A stretch of DNA of 64,000 nt from Methylomonas sp. LW13 (GCF_016865255.1 NZ_CP033381.1:1178001-1242000); one strand, 5' to 3'. Shown: positions 23,157 to 31,858, counted from the first letter of the stretch. Numbers and translations: made by a program. The notes: generated from the sequence alone by a model not told the origin.

Positions 23157-24215
23157 TTAACCTTGGTTCGTCGAAATCATAATCTTGCCGTCTTGCAATT
23201 GCTGGGTTTTGATCGGCAATGCGGCTTGTAGGGTGTTGAGTATTTTAGGCAGGTTGTCGATTTCGAAGCTGGCCGATACCCGAATTTGTTTAAGTGCTTC
23301 GCCGCTGTATTGGAAGCTTACTTTGTGATAACGCTGTACTTGGCTTAACACGGTTTCCAAAGGCGCCATCTCAAATACCAACCGGCCACTGCGCCAGGCA
23401 ATGATGTTGGCAGCATTGGTGGCAATCGGCGCATAGACTTGGCTTTGGTCGTCGTAGCTAATTTGCTGGCCTGCTAGCAATGCAGGGGTTTCGTCATTTT
23501 TTGGCGTGCTGTTCAGGTGCAGCCAAAATGCTGATCGGCTGATGACATGATCCAGCCAGCGAGCTCCGGTTATTTTGCTGTCCGGAATGATCTGTACTTG
23601 ACCTTCAGCGACGGTGACTTGCGTTGTGTTGTTTGCAGAATAAACATTAAAGCGCGTGCCAATATCATGAATACGGCCATTGCCGGCTATCACATCGAAA
23701 GGCCGGTCTATTTCATGGGCCACACTCACATAAACCTCGCCTTTTTCCAGGCCAATCACCCGGCGGTTGCCGGTCATTTTGACGGACAGTTGGGTATCGG
23801 TATTCAGGGTGATTTGCGAGCCATCGGCCAAATCAATCGACTTGCGTTCGCCGACTGCGGTGGCATAGTAATCGGTTAGCCGATAGTCATTTAAACCAAA
23901 AGTCGTGGTCAAAACCAGCAAGCCCATCAATCCGGTTGTTTGCACTTTGCGGATGCGTTGTTTACGCTGGATGCGCTTTGCTCGAATTTCCTGTGCCGCT
24001 TCCCGAGCCGGAAAGCGGGTGGGTTTTAGTTGATCCAGCTGTTGCCAAAGCTGGAGCGCGCGCTCGTATTCAAAGCGGTTGCTGTCATTTTCTGCCAGCC
24101 AAGCTTGTAGCTGCTGTTCTGCAGCCGTCGTCCACTCGTCCGAATGTTGCGTGAACACCCAGAATCCGGCTTGTTCCTGCGGCGTACCGCTGAGTTTGTA
24201 AGTTTTGGATTTCAT
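23157..24215 (-). CDS. fecR: FecR-family anti-sigma factor (module A)
   Basis: A 352-residue single-pass inner-membrane protein. The cytoplasmic N-terminus has the FecR_N/DUF4880 motif EQQLQAWLAENDSNRFEYERALQLW, which binds the sigma factor. One membrane helix follows (about 97-112, GLMGLLVLTTTFG). The periplasmic part holds the FecR domain (YATAVGERKSIDLADGSQITLNTDT...GEVYVSVAHEIDRPFDVIAGNGRIHDIGTRFNVY) and a C-terminal STN-like domain (FEMAPLETVLSQVQRYH) that meets the receptor. It lies 48 bp downstream of sigma 24264. The receptor gene follows only after the two toxin-antitoxin pairs. Confidence 0.93.
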   Translation of the reverse strand: MKSKTYKLSGTPQEQAGFWVFTQHSDEWTTAAEQQLQAWLAENDSNRFEYERALQLWQQLDQLKPTRFPAREAAQEIRAKRIQRKQRIRKVQTTGLMGLLVLTTTFGLNDYRLTDYYATAVGERKSIDLADGSQITLNTDTQLSVKMTGNRRVIGLEKGEVYVSVAHEIDRPFDVIAGNGRIHDIGTRFNVYSANNTTQVTVAEGQVQIIPDSKITGARWLDHVISRSAFWLHLNSTPKNDETPALLAGQQISYDDQSQVYAPIATNAANIIAWRSGRLVFEMAPLETVLSQVQRYHKVSFQYSGEALKQIRVSASFEIDNLPKILNTLQAALPIKTQQLQDGKIMISTNQG

Positions 24216-24244
24216 CTGGCCAGTCTTGTTTGCGCTTTACCTAA

Positions 24245-24258
24245 TAAGACAGTTGAGC
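24245..24258 (-). promoter_or_regulatory. CTGTCTTA element between sigma and fecR (module A)
   Basis: On the minus strand GCTCAA-CTGTCTTA lies 6 nt after the sigma-factor stop and 30 nt before the FecR ATG. It matches the element 54 bp upstream of TonB receptor 1 at 12 of 14 positions. A promoter here would let fecR be transcribed apart from the sigma gene. Confidence 0.4.
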
Positions 24259-24263
24259 ACTGC

Positions 24264-24785
24264 TTATCGAGTCAGATTATCACCCAAAAAATCATGCCCC
24301 AGATGCTGAATAAGATGTTGCCAGGCTTTGAACACATAGCGTTGCGCCGATTTGCTGGAAATGCCCAGTGCTTCGGCAACCTCTGGGTAACTTAAACCAT
24401 CCAGTTTGCTTAAGATAAAGGCATGCTGCACGACTTCCGGCAGTTGCAGCAAAACCGATAGAAAACGCTCCAGTTGCTGCTGGATCGCGACCGTCGTTTC
24501 CGGCGCAGGCAGTGGGCAAACCAGTTGCTCCAGCTCTACCGGTTCGTCTGGCGTATACCGCAACCTGACCTGTTCGTGATCGTAGGCGTTTTTGCTGAGA
24601 TTGGCGGCGGTTTTAAACAAATAGGCGCGGTGGTTTTCGATGGCCGTCAGATTGGGATGTTGCATTAATCGTAAAAAAGCTTCCTGGGTAATGTCTTCCG
24701 CGATTGTGACATTGCTTTGGCGTTCAGTGAATGCCAGAAGCTCCTTGCCGTGTCTGCGGAATAGTTTGTCCAGTAATGTATTCAT
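24264..24785 (-). CDS. fecI: ECF sigma factor, FecI type (module A, proximal)
   Basis: A 173-residue ECF sigma: region 2 in NVTIAEDITQEAFLRLMQHPNLTAIENHRAYLFKTAANLSKN, region 4 in LSYPEVAEALGISSKSAQRYVFKAW. Paired with FecR 23157 downstream, this is the canonical FecI-FecR unit expected to control a TonB receptor, here most likely receptor 1. Its sequence differs clearly from the sigma genes at 18183 and 25073, which resemble each other. Confidence 0.93.
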   Translation of the reverse strand: MNTLLDKLFRRHGKELLAFTERQSNVTIAEDITQEAFLRLMQHPNLTAIENHRAYLFKTAANLSKNAYDHEQVRLRYTPDEPVELEQLVCPLPAPETTVAIQQQLERFLSVLLQLPEVVQHAFILSKLDGLSYPEVAEALGISSKSAQRYVFKAWQHLIQHLGHDFLGDNLTR

Positions 24786-25072
24786 GCATTTTTGATCGAG
24801 GCAAGCTTAACGCGGTCAATCGGGTTGGTTTTTTGGGTAGAAAACCTGGTAGGGCAGCAAAAAATATTCCATTTAACTGGCTTTGGGTTTTTTCATGGCA
24901 TGTGTTTTTCATAAAATCTCAATATATTCATTGGGTTAGATTATGGCTAAAACGCTAATCAAGCCGATGTTTTGACAACGCACCCTGTGCTGGTAAGCAA
25001 TTGTTTAAGAAAAATCGTGGCATATGACTTATTTTCTTGTCGGAGTAAGTGAAATCTCATATCCGATAGATA
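24786..25072. other. AT-rich intergenic region upstream of sigma 24264
   Basis: 287 bp without a convincing gene. It should hold the promoter of the sigma-fecR operon (minus strand). No Fur box or other operator could be assigned with confidence. Confidence 0.5.
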
Positions 25073-25582
25073 TCAACAATCGTCCAGGCGGGCTTCTGCC
25101 AGCAATTTTCCGGTTCGGTACAAGAGGTGTTCGACCTGACGTGTCGAGAGCTTTGATTCGGCGGCAATTTGTGGGTGACGTTTGCCGTCCAAGCGATGCA
25201 AGCACAAGATTTGTCGGTTGAGTGTGGGTAAACCGTAAAGCCAACTTTCGATCGCCAACCATCGTTGCTCGCCCTGTACAAAGCGCTCCGGCAGCGGCTT
25301 GGGGCACTGCCAGTCTTCATCCAAAGCGCCGCCGTCCCGTGCCTGTTGCCGAGCTTGGCGACGCAAATAATCCAAAGCCAGATTGCCGGCCACCCGGTAC
25401 AAAAACGCCCGGCAATTGCTGATGGCATCTTGTGCTGAGTATTCGGCGATATGCAAGAAGGTATCCTGCAATAAGTCTGCCGCCGCTTCCCGGCACTGGA
25501 CCCGCCGCCACAGAAATTGCTGTAGTTCGGTTTGGTGCTGTAAAAACGCGGCAGTTAAGGGTGGGTGTGGTTCGTTCGTCAT
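25073..25582 (-). CDS. ECF sigma factor, FecI type (module B, distal)
   Basis: A 169-residue ECF sigma, the same length as and highly similar to the one at 18183-18692 (shared LTAAxLxHQTELQQFL, REAAADLLQDTFLHIA, NCRAFLYRVAGNLALDYLR, QQARDGGALD). It lacks a neighbouring FecR and lies downstream of TonB receptor 2 on the same strand, separated by the RAYT/REP insertion. The twin positions of these two genes, one after each receptor, indicate that a receptor-sigma unit was duplicated. Confidence 0.92.
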   Translation of the reverse strand: MTNEPHPPLTAAFLQHQTELQQFLWRRVQCREAAADLLQDTFLHIAEYSAQDAISNCRAFLYRVAGNLALDYLRRQARQQARDGGALDEDWQCPKPLPERFVQGEQRWLAIESWLYGLPTLNRQILCLHRLDGKRHPQIAAESKLSTRQVEHLLYRTGKLLAEARLDDC

Positions 25583-25988
25583 CTAATATCAAAAAGATTG
25601 CCGCTTTTAAGCTGTGCCTCGGCGCCCATGAGTTCCGAACAACTTTGAGTAATTCGTGTTTTGCATCAGCGTATGGAATGCGCGCGGCATTTGGTTTGAC
25701 CGGGTTTTGGGTTCAATTTGAAAGTGGGCGGAAAATCGCCGAGAGCGTCGGTTGGAGTGAGGCACGAACCCCAACACGACAACCGTTGAGCCACCAGCCA
25801 AACCCGAACGCGACACATCACGCCCCATAAAGCCATCAGCAGGCAGCCAAGGCCGAACCGACGACGATTAAAAATACCGTCATCATCAGGCCTGTGTAGC
25901 GATGCAGCAAAACCGAAAACGGGCGAATTTTCATCATGACTCCCATGCTATATTTCCAAACATCCCAAACCCCAACCCAACGGCTACC
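25583..25988. other. Intergenic region with single REP and RAYT leader
   Basis: The first ~90 bp upstream of the sigma gene resemble the leader of its paralogue at 18693 (TTGCCGC.TTTA..GCTGT.C). A single REP unit follows at 25749-25776, then ~210 bp leading to the transposase. No further gene is supported; a reading through 25902 is taken as an in-frame extension of the transposase. Confidence 0.6.
25749..25776. repeat. Single REP unit at the left side of the RAYT gene
   Basis: CGGTTGGAGTGAGGCACGAA-CCCCAACA is the left-hand REP form, with one change in the arm (GTTGGAG). It is followed by the same CGACAACCGTTGAGCCACCAGCC flank seen in the other pairs. Its inverted partner is missing; the transposase gene stands in its place. 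Confidence 0.85.
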
Positions 25989-26528
25989 ATGCTATACCGA
26001 CGTCATTTCAGCGAAGGCGGCAGTTATTTTTTTACCGTTAACCTGGCGGAAAGAAAGCGGCACTTATTGGTGGAACACATCGACGCACTCCGCGAAGCCA
26101 TTCGCATTGTGCGCAGCCGCCATCCATTTCAAATCGACGCCATGGTGGTCATGCCCGATCATTTGCACGCCATATTTACCCTGCCGCCCAATGATTCCGA
26201 TTACCCGACCCGTTGGATGCTGATCAAAGCCGGTTTTTCCAGACAAATCCCCAAAACAGAACGCATCAACGCTAGCCGCCGTAGCAAAGGCGAGCGCGGC
26301 ATCTGGCAGCGCCGGTTTTGGGAACACACCATCCAAGACGAAGACGATTTTCGCCACCACATCGATTACATCCATTACAACCCCGTCAAACACGGTTACG
26401 TCACCCGCCCAGCCGATTGGTTACATTCCAGCATCCATAAATACATAAACGCCGGCACATTGCCCGCCGAGTGGGGCACCGCCTCCCCCGAAAACAACAA
26501 ACGGTTTGGGGAGCGTAGGTTGGGGTGA
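25989..26528 (+). CDS. REP-associated tyrosine transposase (RAYT, IS200/TnpA-like), complete copy
   Basis: A 179-residue Y1/HUH nuclease. MLYRRHFSEGGSYFFTVNLAERKR is the RAYT N-terminus; the metal-binding HUH motif is H58-L-H60 (MPDHLHAIFTLP). The catalytic tyrosine is in HHIDYIHYNPVKHGYV (Y127 or Y130), and RRFWEHTI is the usual RAYT block. RAYTs nick and join single-stranded REP hairpins and are thought to spread REPs. REP units lie on both sides, and the last codons and the TGA stop are formed by the downstream REP (GERRLG-stop). Start 25989 is chosen because the conserved domain begins there. Confidence 0.93.
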   Translation: MLYRRHFSEGGSYFFTVNLAERKRHLLVEHIDALREAIRIVRSRHPFQIDAMVVMPDHLHAIFTLPPNDSDYPTRWMLIKAGFSRQIPKTERINASRRSKGERGIWQRRFWEHTIQDEDDFRHHIDYIHYNPVKHGYVTRPADWLHSSIHKYINAGTLPAEWGTASPENNKRFGERRLG

Positions 26529-26665
26529 GGCACGAACCCCAACACGACAACCGTTGAGCCACCAGCCAAACATGAAAACGAGACATTGCAGCCAACAAAA
26601 CAGCTAATGATTTGTAAAGTTCAAACCGGTCAAATGTTGGGGTTCGTTACCTCACCCCAACCTAC
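26515..26665. repeat. REP pair 2, between the two RAYT copies
   Basis: Left unit 26515-26544 (GTAGGTTGGGGTGAGG, CACGAACCCCAACA) and inverted right unit 26635-26665 (TGTTGGGGTTCG, TTACCTCACCCCAACCTAC), ~90 bp apart. The left unit overlaps the 3' end of the complete RAYT gene. The right unit is followed by GCAAGCCCAACTTACC, a flank also found after the right unit at 19038. Confidence 0.92.
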
Positions 26666-26682
26666 GCAAGCCCAACTTACCG

Positions 26683-27170
26683 AGTTGGCGGAAAGAAAAC
26701 GGTGCTTATTGATTGAACACATTGATGCGCTCCGCGAAGCCATTCGCATTGTGCGCAGCCGCCATCCATTTCAAATTGACGCCATGGTAGTCATGCCCGA
26801 TCATTTGCACGCCATATTTACCCTGCCGCCCAATGATTCCGATTACCCGACCCGTTGGATGCTGATCAAAGCCGGTTTTTCCAGACAAATCCCCAAAACA
26901 GAACGCATCAACGCTAGCCGCCGTAGCAAAGGCGAGCGCGGTATCTGGCAGCGCCGATTTTGGGAACACACCATCCAAGGCGAAGACGATTTTCGCCACC
27001 ACATCGATTACATCCATTACAACCCCGTCAAACACGGATACGTCACCCGCCCAGCCGATTGGTTACATTCCAGCATCCATAAATACATAAACGCCGGCAC
27101 ATTGCCCGCCGAGTGGGGCACCGCCTCCCCCGAAAACGACAAACGGTTTGGGGAGCGTAGGTTGGGGTGA
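26683..27170 (+). pseudogene. Second RAYT copy, N-terminus lost by recombination with REP flank
   Basis: From GGCGGAAAG onward this is almost identical to codons 19-179 of the copy at 25989, with few substitutions. The first 18 or so residues (YRRHF..GGSYFFTVN) are missing. They are replaced by REP flank sequence ending AACTTACCGAGTT, which joins the transposase frame. The frame stays open back to 26586, so a fused product is possible. HLH and tyrosine motifs persist, yet loss of the first beta strand makes activity doubtful. The near-identity implies a recent tandem duplication. Confidence 0.85.
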
Positions 27171-27290
27171 GGCACGAACCCCAACACGACAACCATAAAA
27201 CCACCCGCAAACAACCGACAACGCGACATCAAAATTACCGATGATTTGAAGGCCATCAATGTTGGGGTTCGTTACCTCACCCCAACCTAC
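27157..27290. repeat. REP pair 3, after the second RAYT copy
   Basis: Left unit 27157-27186 and inverted right unit 27260-27290, ~73 bp apart, with the same arms as pair 2. The left unit again supplies the last residues and stop of the upstream RAYT reading frame. Confidence 0.92.
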
Positions 27291-27338
27291 GGTCCTACCG
27301 CGCGCGAGTGGTAAACGAGCAAACAGATGATTTTGAAG

Positions 27339-29786
27339 CTAGTAATCCAATCGTAATGATCCGATAAATGAGATAGGTTCTCCCGGCAAGGCTCCAGTGC
27401 TATCCTGCACCCGTGAACCCCGGAAATAATCCTTATCCAATAAATTGTTGACATTGAATTGAGTGGTCAACTTCGAACCGCCGATTTTCCAGTTATAAGA
27501 CACCATGGCATCCACGCGCACAAAGCCGGGCAATTCATAGGTATTATCATTGTTGCCGGCGCGCTGGCCTTGGGCAAACATACCAGCACCGATTTTAAAG
27601 CGCTCGTCAGGATGAAAGGTTAGCCACAAGCTGCCTGAGTGTTCTGGGACATTGGGTAAACGATTCCCTTGTTTGGATGTCATTCCCCAGGGTGCAAAGT
27701 CATTGTCTTTAGTAAAGATCGCATCGGTGTAGGCATAAGTGCCGAGCAGGCTCAAGTAATCGGTGAGCTCGCCGGTCAGGTCAAGCTCTATCCCCTGGCT
27801 TCTTGCCTCGCCAACAGGAATTCTATAGGGCAGGCCCGGCACGCCGGTCAACATGTTTTCCTTGGTTAAATGGTAGTAGGCGAGATTCGACGACAAACGG
27901 CCGTCGAAAAACTCGGTCTTAAATCCAATTTCATATTGAGTGCCAACTTCCGGCTTATTGACCGTTTTGGTGGGGGTTAAGCCGTTATTGGTGCCGATGG
28001 ATTCCACGTAATTGCCGAACACGGATAGCCATTCCCACGGTTGATAAACGATACCGAATCGGGGATTCAATCGGTTGTCTTCTCTATCATCAATACTGAT
28101 TGGCTCCGAGCAACAACCGGTACCATAGTCCAGGATGTCGTAACGCGCGCCGACCAAGAAATGCAATTTATCCCATAGGGTGATTTGGTCCTGAGCGTAA
28201 ACACCATACCATTGATCTTTTTCCTGCCACCAGAAGTCGTTTGGTACGGCGTTGATCGCATTGGCATCCAGCATGTGATTATTAGGATTAAAAATATCCA
28301 GCGCCGGTATCACACCATAGGTCCAATGGTTGTCATAGGTATCGGTGGTAAGCTTAAAGTAATCGCCCCCTATCAAGAGCTTATGCTTTAGGCCGAAGGT
28401 GTCGAATTCGCCGGAAATATCCAGATTGGTGGCAAAACTTTCCCTGTCTGTTGGCCCCGTCATCAAGGCTCGATTGATCGTTTGCTTGTCGGCATTGATG
28501 CTGCCCGCCGGGAAAATCGAGTTGAATTCGTGTGTCCATTCATGCCAATTGAATTTGTGTTCTATCTTCCAGTGGTCATTGAAGCGATGCGAAATGATGG
28601 TGGCGATTTGATTGCTATCCATGGAGCTATTGTTAACCGCCGCATCGCCGACAAAAAAACTTTTGGGAACCTGCGCAGGACGGTTGCCGACGGCAGGAAT
28701 ACCAAAATCCATCACATAGTCGTCATGTTGGTGTTCGAGCTGCACCGTCATCTCGGTTTGATCGGAAAGGCGCCAAGTCAAGGATGGGGCGACATAAATC
28801 CGCTCGTTCTCGTTGTAATTGCGGAATGAGTTGTTGCTCGAATAGGCAATATTTAAACGGTATAGCAATGATTTATCGTCGTCAATTGGGCCTGTCGCAT
28901 CTGCCGTTGTGCGATACAAGTCGTAAGAACCGAACTGTTGTTGCAGAGAATAATGCGCTTTATCCAGTGGTTTCTTGGTAACGTAATTAACCAAACCTCC
29001 GGGCTGGGTACGACCATAAAGCATGGCCGCTGCTCCTTTCAGTACCTCAACCCGCTCCATGCCAGCAGGCTCGAAGTAGCCCGTGTTTTGCCTGAGACCA
29101 TCGCGGTAAATGTTCGCCCCTAAACTAAAACCACGAACAATAAAGCCTTGGTACAAATCGCCGAAGTCGAAATTACGCTGTACGCCGCTTACATTTCGAA
29201 TGACTGCGTCGTCAAATAAGACAATTTGCTGATCATCCATCACAGCTCTAGGTACAACCTTGATAGACATCGGCGTTTCCATGATCGGCGTATCTGTCTT
29301 GGTTGCCGTGGATGCGTGAGATCGGTTGTAATCAGGGTTGTAGGGATCGGTTGAATCATAAATCGCCTTCCCCAAAACCGTCACCGCCGGCAAAGTCGAT
29401 GCCGCATTACTCCCCGAATCCACCACCTTGATAGCCACCGAGTCCTCACCGGTAAAGCTGTACGTCAAACCGCTACCCGCCAGCAGTTTTCTAAAGCCTT
29501 CTTCGATGGTGTACTCGCCATCCAGCCCGCTAGTGGTTTTGCCGTCGGTCAACGTGGCTTCCGCTGAAAATAGTAAGCCGGAGCTAGTCGCAAACTGCCT
29601 TAAGGCCTGACTCAAGGAGCCGCCGCCAATATGGTAGCTGCGCTTAATGCTGGCGTGGCCGTTACTGCTTTCCGCATGGACGGGAGCGGATACGGTTAAT
29701 GCGGAGGCCAGTAGAATGCCTTGTATAGCCAGGTGCAGTCGAGAGGGCTGTAAGTCGTGCTTGCTGATGTGAAAGGTCGATGACAT
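27339..29786 (-). CDS. TonB-dependent siderophore-type receptor 2 with STN signalling domain
   Basis: An 815-residue outer-membrane receptor: signal peptide to about residue 38, STN domain (~48-120, YHIGGGSLSQALRQFATSSG...LAGSGLTYSF), then plug (TPIMETPMSIKVVPRAVMDD, MERVEVLKGAAAMLYGRTQPGGLVNYVTKKP) and barrel ending FIGSLRLDY-stop. A tight AAGGAGAT ribosome site precedes the ATG. It shares STDPYNPDY, STATKTDTPIMETP and other blocks with receptor 1. FecR 30887 and sigma 31859 lie upstream on the same strand. Base composition is even along the gene, unlike receptor 1. It would import a ferric siderophore or related complex; the ligand is unknown. Confidence 0.95.
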   Translation of the reverse strand: MSSTFHISKHDLQPSRLHLAIQGILLASALTVSAPVHAESSNGHASIKRSYHIGGGSLSQALRQFATSSGLLFSAEATLTDGKTTSGLDGEYTIEEGFRKLLAGSGLTYSFTGEDSVAIKVVDSGSNAASTLPAVTVLGKAIYDSTDPYNPDYNRSHASTATKTDTPIMETPMSIKVVPRAVMDDQQIVLFDDAVIRNVSGVQRNFDFGDLYQGFIVRGFSLGANIYRDGLRQNTGYFEPAGMERVEVLKGAAAMLYGRTQPGGLVNYVTKKPLDKAHYSLQQQFGSYDLYRTTADATGPIDDDKSLLYRLNIAYSSNNSFRNYNENERIYVAPSLTWRLSDQTEMTVQLEHQHDDYVMDFGIPAVGNRPAQVPKSFFVGDAAVNNSSMDSNQIATIISHRFNDHWKIEHKFNWHEWTHEFNSIFPAGSINADKQTINRALMTGPTDRESFATNLDISGEFDTFGLKHKLLIGGDYFKLTTDTYDNHWTYGVIPALDIFNPNNHMLDANAINAVPNDFWWQEKDQWYGVYAQDQITLWDKLHFLVGARYDILDYGTGCCSEPISIDDREDNRLNPRFGIVYQPWEWLSVFGNYVESIGTNNGLTPTKTVNKPEVGTQYEIGFKTEFFDGRLSSNLAYYHLTKENMLTGVPGLPYRIPVGEARSQGIELDLTGELTDYLSLLGTYAYTDAIFTKDNDFAPWGMTSKQGNRLPNVPEHSGSLWLTFHPDERFKIGAGMFAQGQRAGNNDNTYELPGFVRVDAMVSYNWKIGGSKLTTQFNVNNLLDKDYFRGSRVQDSTGALPGEPISFIGSLRLDY

Positions 29787-30237
29787 CGGTTTTATCTCCT
29801 TTAAAAAATGCGGTTGTCATCACCTATGTCAATCGAGACTGAAAAAGCGGAACTGGAAATTGAAAAAATTTGAAATATTTTTTAAGTATTTGTTTTTTGT
29901 AAAAAAATTGAGTTTTTGGTGTAAATGCGTAGGGTGGAGTGCGCCTCGAACCCCAACACGACAACCGTTGAGCCACCCGCTAACCATGAAAGCGAGACAC
30001 CGCGACCCATAAAGCCATCAGCAACCGATAAAAGCTAAACTGATCGAAGGTGTTGGGGTTCGTGCCTCACCCCAACATGCCCTTGAGCCACGCTACGTAA
30101 GCTTGATTTGCAGGAGGTGGGGCGATGCTGGGAGCGATTACCGAGACGATAGGATCATTTCGAAATGCGTGACAGGATGATGTAGCTGGCTTATCAGGGA
30201 ACGGCCAAGTCGATTGAGGAGACGGGAAGTAACTCAC
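29787..30237. other. Leader of receptor 2 with REP pair
   Basis: The first ~140 bp upstream of receptor 2 is AT-rich and should hold its promoter. The CTGTCTTA element seen in module A is not found; a partial CAGTCTCG is present. The REP pair 29929-30079 follows. The remaining ~150 bp to 30237 shows no gene I can support. Confidence 0.55.
29929..30079. repeat. REP pair 4
   Basis: Left unit 29929-29958 (diverged: GTAGGGTGGAGTGCGCCTCG then AACCCCAACA) and inverted right unit 30051-30079 (TGTTGGGGTTCGTGCCTC then ACCCCAACA), ~92 bp apart with the shared CGACAACCGTTGAGCCACC flank. It lies upstream of receptor 2. Confidence 0.88.
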
Positions 30238-30516
30238 TCATGAAACATCAAGATGAATTTTGTTAGACGTATATTGGTGCACCAAAATTTGAATAATATT
30301 TTGATACGGCACGCCATTTTCCAGTCCCTTTTTCTTTAACGCATAGAGATCGTTTTCAGAAAGTCTGATGGAAACTGATTTTTTCTTTTCGTGTTTCAAA
30401 AAATCTTGCAGTTCTACCAGGCGCTCCTGAATATTGTCTTTACTGCGCCATTCATCGTTTTCAACACTATCGAGAATGTCTTGTTCAAAAGCATCTAAAT
30501 TTAGCTTAGTCATCAT
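30238..30516 (-). CDS. CopG/RHH-type antitoxin
   Basis: A 92-residue, lysine- and glutamate-rich protein. The C-terminal half VSIRLSENDLYALKKKGLENGVPYQNIIQILVHQY is a ribbon-helix-helix DNA-binding domain of the type paired with BrnT-like toxins. It overlaps the end of the upstream toxin gene by 11 bp, so they are one operon. AT-rich compared with its neighbours, suggesting recent transfer. Confidence 0.82.
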   Translation of the reverse strand: MMTKLNLDAFEQDILDSVENDEWRSKDNIQERLVELQDFLKHEKKKSVSIRLSENDLYALKKKGLENGVPYQNIIQILVHQYTSNKIHLDVS

Positions 30517-30808
30517 TTGCCGCCTTGTTGTAACGTTTATTTATTTTTCGGGAAGGGATAATCGTCTTTAAAAAAATGCTGTTCTCTTCTTCAACGTAAG
30601 GCACGATGTAAACATAATTTATTATGGCGATTAAGATGATAAAAACCGATTGATTGGGATATTTTTCAGAATTTGGATGCGCCAAATCATCGAGTACATG
30701 TCCCATTTCAATGGCTAATAAGACATCCTCAAAACCAATCCCTCTTTCCGCTTTTAGCAAAGCGTTTTTTTCAGGAGAGAAATATACTTGTTTTTGCCTG
30801 TATGCCAT
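30506..30808 (-). CDS. BrnT-like toxin (toxin-first operon)
   Basis: A 100-residue protein. KNALLKAERGIGFEDVLLAIEMGHVLDDLAHPN...IINYVYIVPYVEEENSIFLKTIIPSRK resembles the BrnT/DUF4258 toxin group, RelE-fold ribonucleases encoded before their RHH antitoxin. Strongly AT-rich. The pair lies between FecR 30887 and receptor 2, the same relative place as the two toxin-antitoxin pairs in module A. Confidence 0.78.
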   Translation of the reverse strand: MAYRQKQVYFSPEKNALLKAERGIGFEDVLLAIEMGHVLDDLAHPNSEKYPNQSVFIILIAIINYVYIVPYVEEENSIFLKTIIPSRKINKRYNKAANDD

Positions 30809-30886
30809 ACGATGTATGGTATTTTCTCAAGCAAGGTGCAGTCAACTAATACTCGGTGTATAGCGATGTTAAGTTGTCTGGCGCGC

Positions 30887-31852
30887 TTAGCGCGGCAGGA
30901 CTTTAACCCAGAGCGGCAATGGGTTTGTTATCTTGACCGGCAAGTTGGTAGCCAACGAAGCCAGGATTTTGTCGGTATCCTTGAGCGGGAAGGAGCCGAT
31001 GATGCGCATGTCGGCAATTTCCGGCGCGCAGGTGACGTAGCCTTGCCGGTAACGATTCAGTTGTAGCAGAAACTCGCTGAGTGGGATGTCGTCGGCGACG
31101 ATGACGCCTTGGGTCCAGGCGGGTTTGTCCAGTTTGCTTGGCTGTATGGGTTCGATGCGATCAGCTACAAACCGGGTATTTTGTCCGGCATGTAGCTGCT
31201 GTTTCGGGCTGTTAGGATGGATTGGCTGGATTTCCACGCTGTCGGCAAACACAGCGACCTCGCTGCGGTCGACTTGTTGGCTGACACTAAAACGGGTGCC
31301 CAGCGCCCGAACCCGGCCATCCTGGGTATCGACCACAAAAGGTCGCTGCCAACCTGCGTTATCCTTGGCGGTCTCGATATAAATTTCCCCGGAGACCAGT
31401 TGCAAGCGCCGCAAATCAGCGCTGAATGCCACGTTCAAGGCGCTGCCGCTGTCCATAGCGACTGTCGAGCCGTCCGCCAAGGTGATTGTTTGGATTTGAC
31501 CTTGGGCGACATGGTAATCCGCCGTCCAGGCTTGCCAGTAACCTGCACGGGAAAACTGCCAGCTCGCCAAGCCGACGCCGCCGAGCAATACCAAATGTTT
31601 GATGGCGCGTCTGCGCTGCAAATCCGGCGCCGTCAGGGCGGCTAACGCGGCTTTGGGTGGCAGCGATTTGAAGCGATCGATATGAAATTCCACTCTGGAC
31701 CAAGCGGTTTGATGATCGGGATGCGCGACTAACCAGGCTTGCCATTGCGCGGTTTCATTGGCTTGCACTTGTCCGGAGCGGAACAACGCAAACCACTCGG
31801 CCGCTTGGGCCAAGATACGTGGGTCGATTTCCGAGTGGCGTGTGTGCTGCAT
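30887..31852 (-). CDS. fecR: FecR-family anti-sigma factor (module B)
   Basis: A 321-residue protein: cytoplasmic FecR_N motif ILAQAAEWFALFRSGQVQANETAQWQAWLVAHPDHQTAWSRVE, a membrane segment near 87-104 (HLVLLGGVGLASWQF), and a periplasmic FecR domain (YHVAQGQIQTITLADGSTVAMDSGSALNV...RALGTRFSV). The C-terminal STN-like segment (IPLSEFLLQLNRYRQGYVTC) contacts the receptor. It starts 6 bp after the sigma gene 31859, so they are co-transcribed. It should relay a signal from TonB receptor 2. Confidence 0.93.
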   Translation of the reverse strand: MQHTRHSEIDPRILAQAAEWFALFRSGQVQANETAQWQAWLVAHPDHQTAWSRVEFHIDRFKSLPPKAALAALTAPDLQRRRAIKHLVLLGGVGLASWQFSRAGYWQAWTADYHVAQGQIQTITLADGSTVAMDSGSALNVAFSADLRRLQLVSGEIYIETAKDNAGWQRPFVVDTQDGRVRALGTRFSVSQQVDRSEVAVFADSVEIQPIHPNSPKQQLHAGQNTRFVADRIEPIQPSKLDKPAWTQGVIVADDIPLSEFLLQLNRYRQGYVTCAPEIADMRIIGSFPLKDTDKILASLATNLPVKITNPLPLWVKVLPR

Positions 31853-31858
31853 CGGGGT

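Noticed and set aside
30080..30237. Possible remnant of a transposase gene
   Set aside because: Only short fragments look coding and no family motif could be read.
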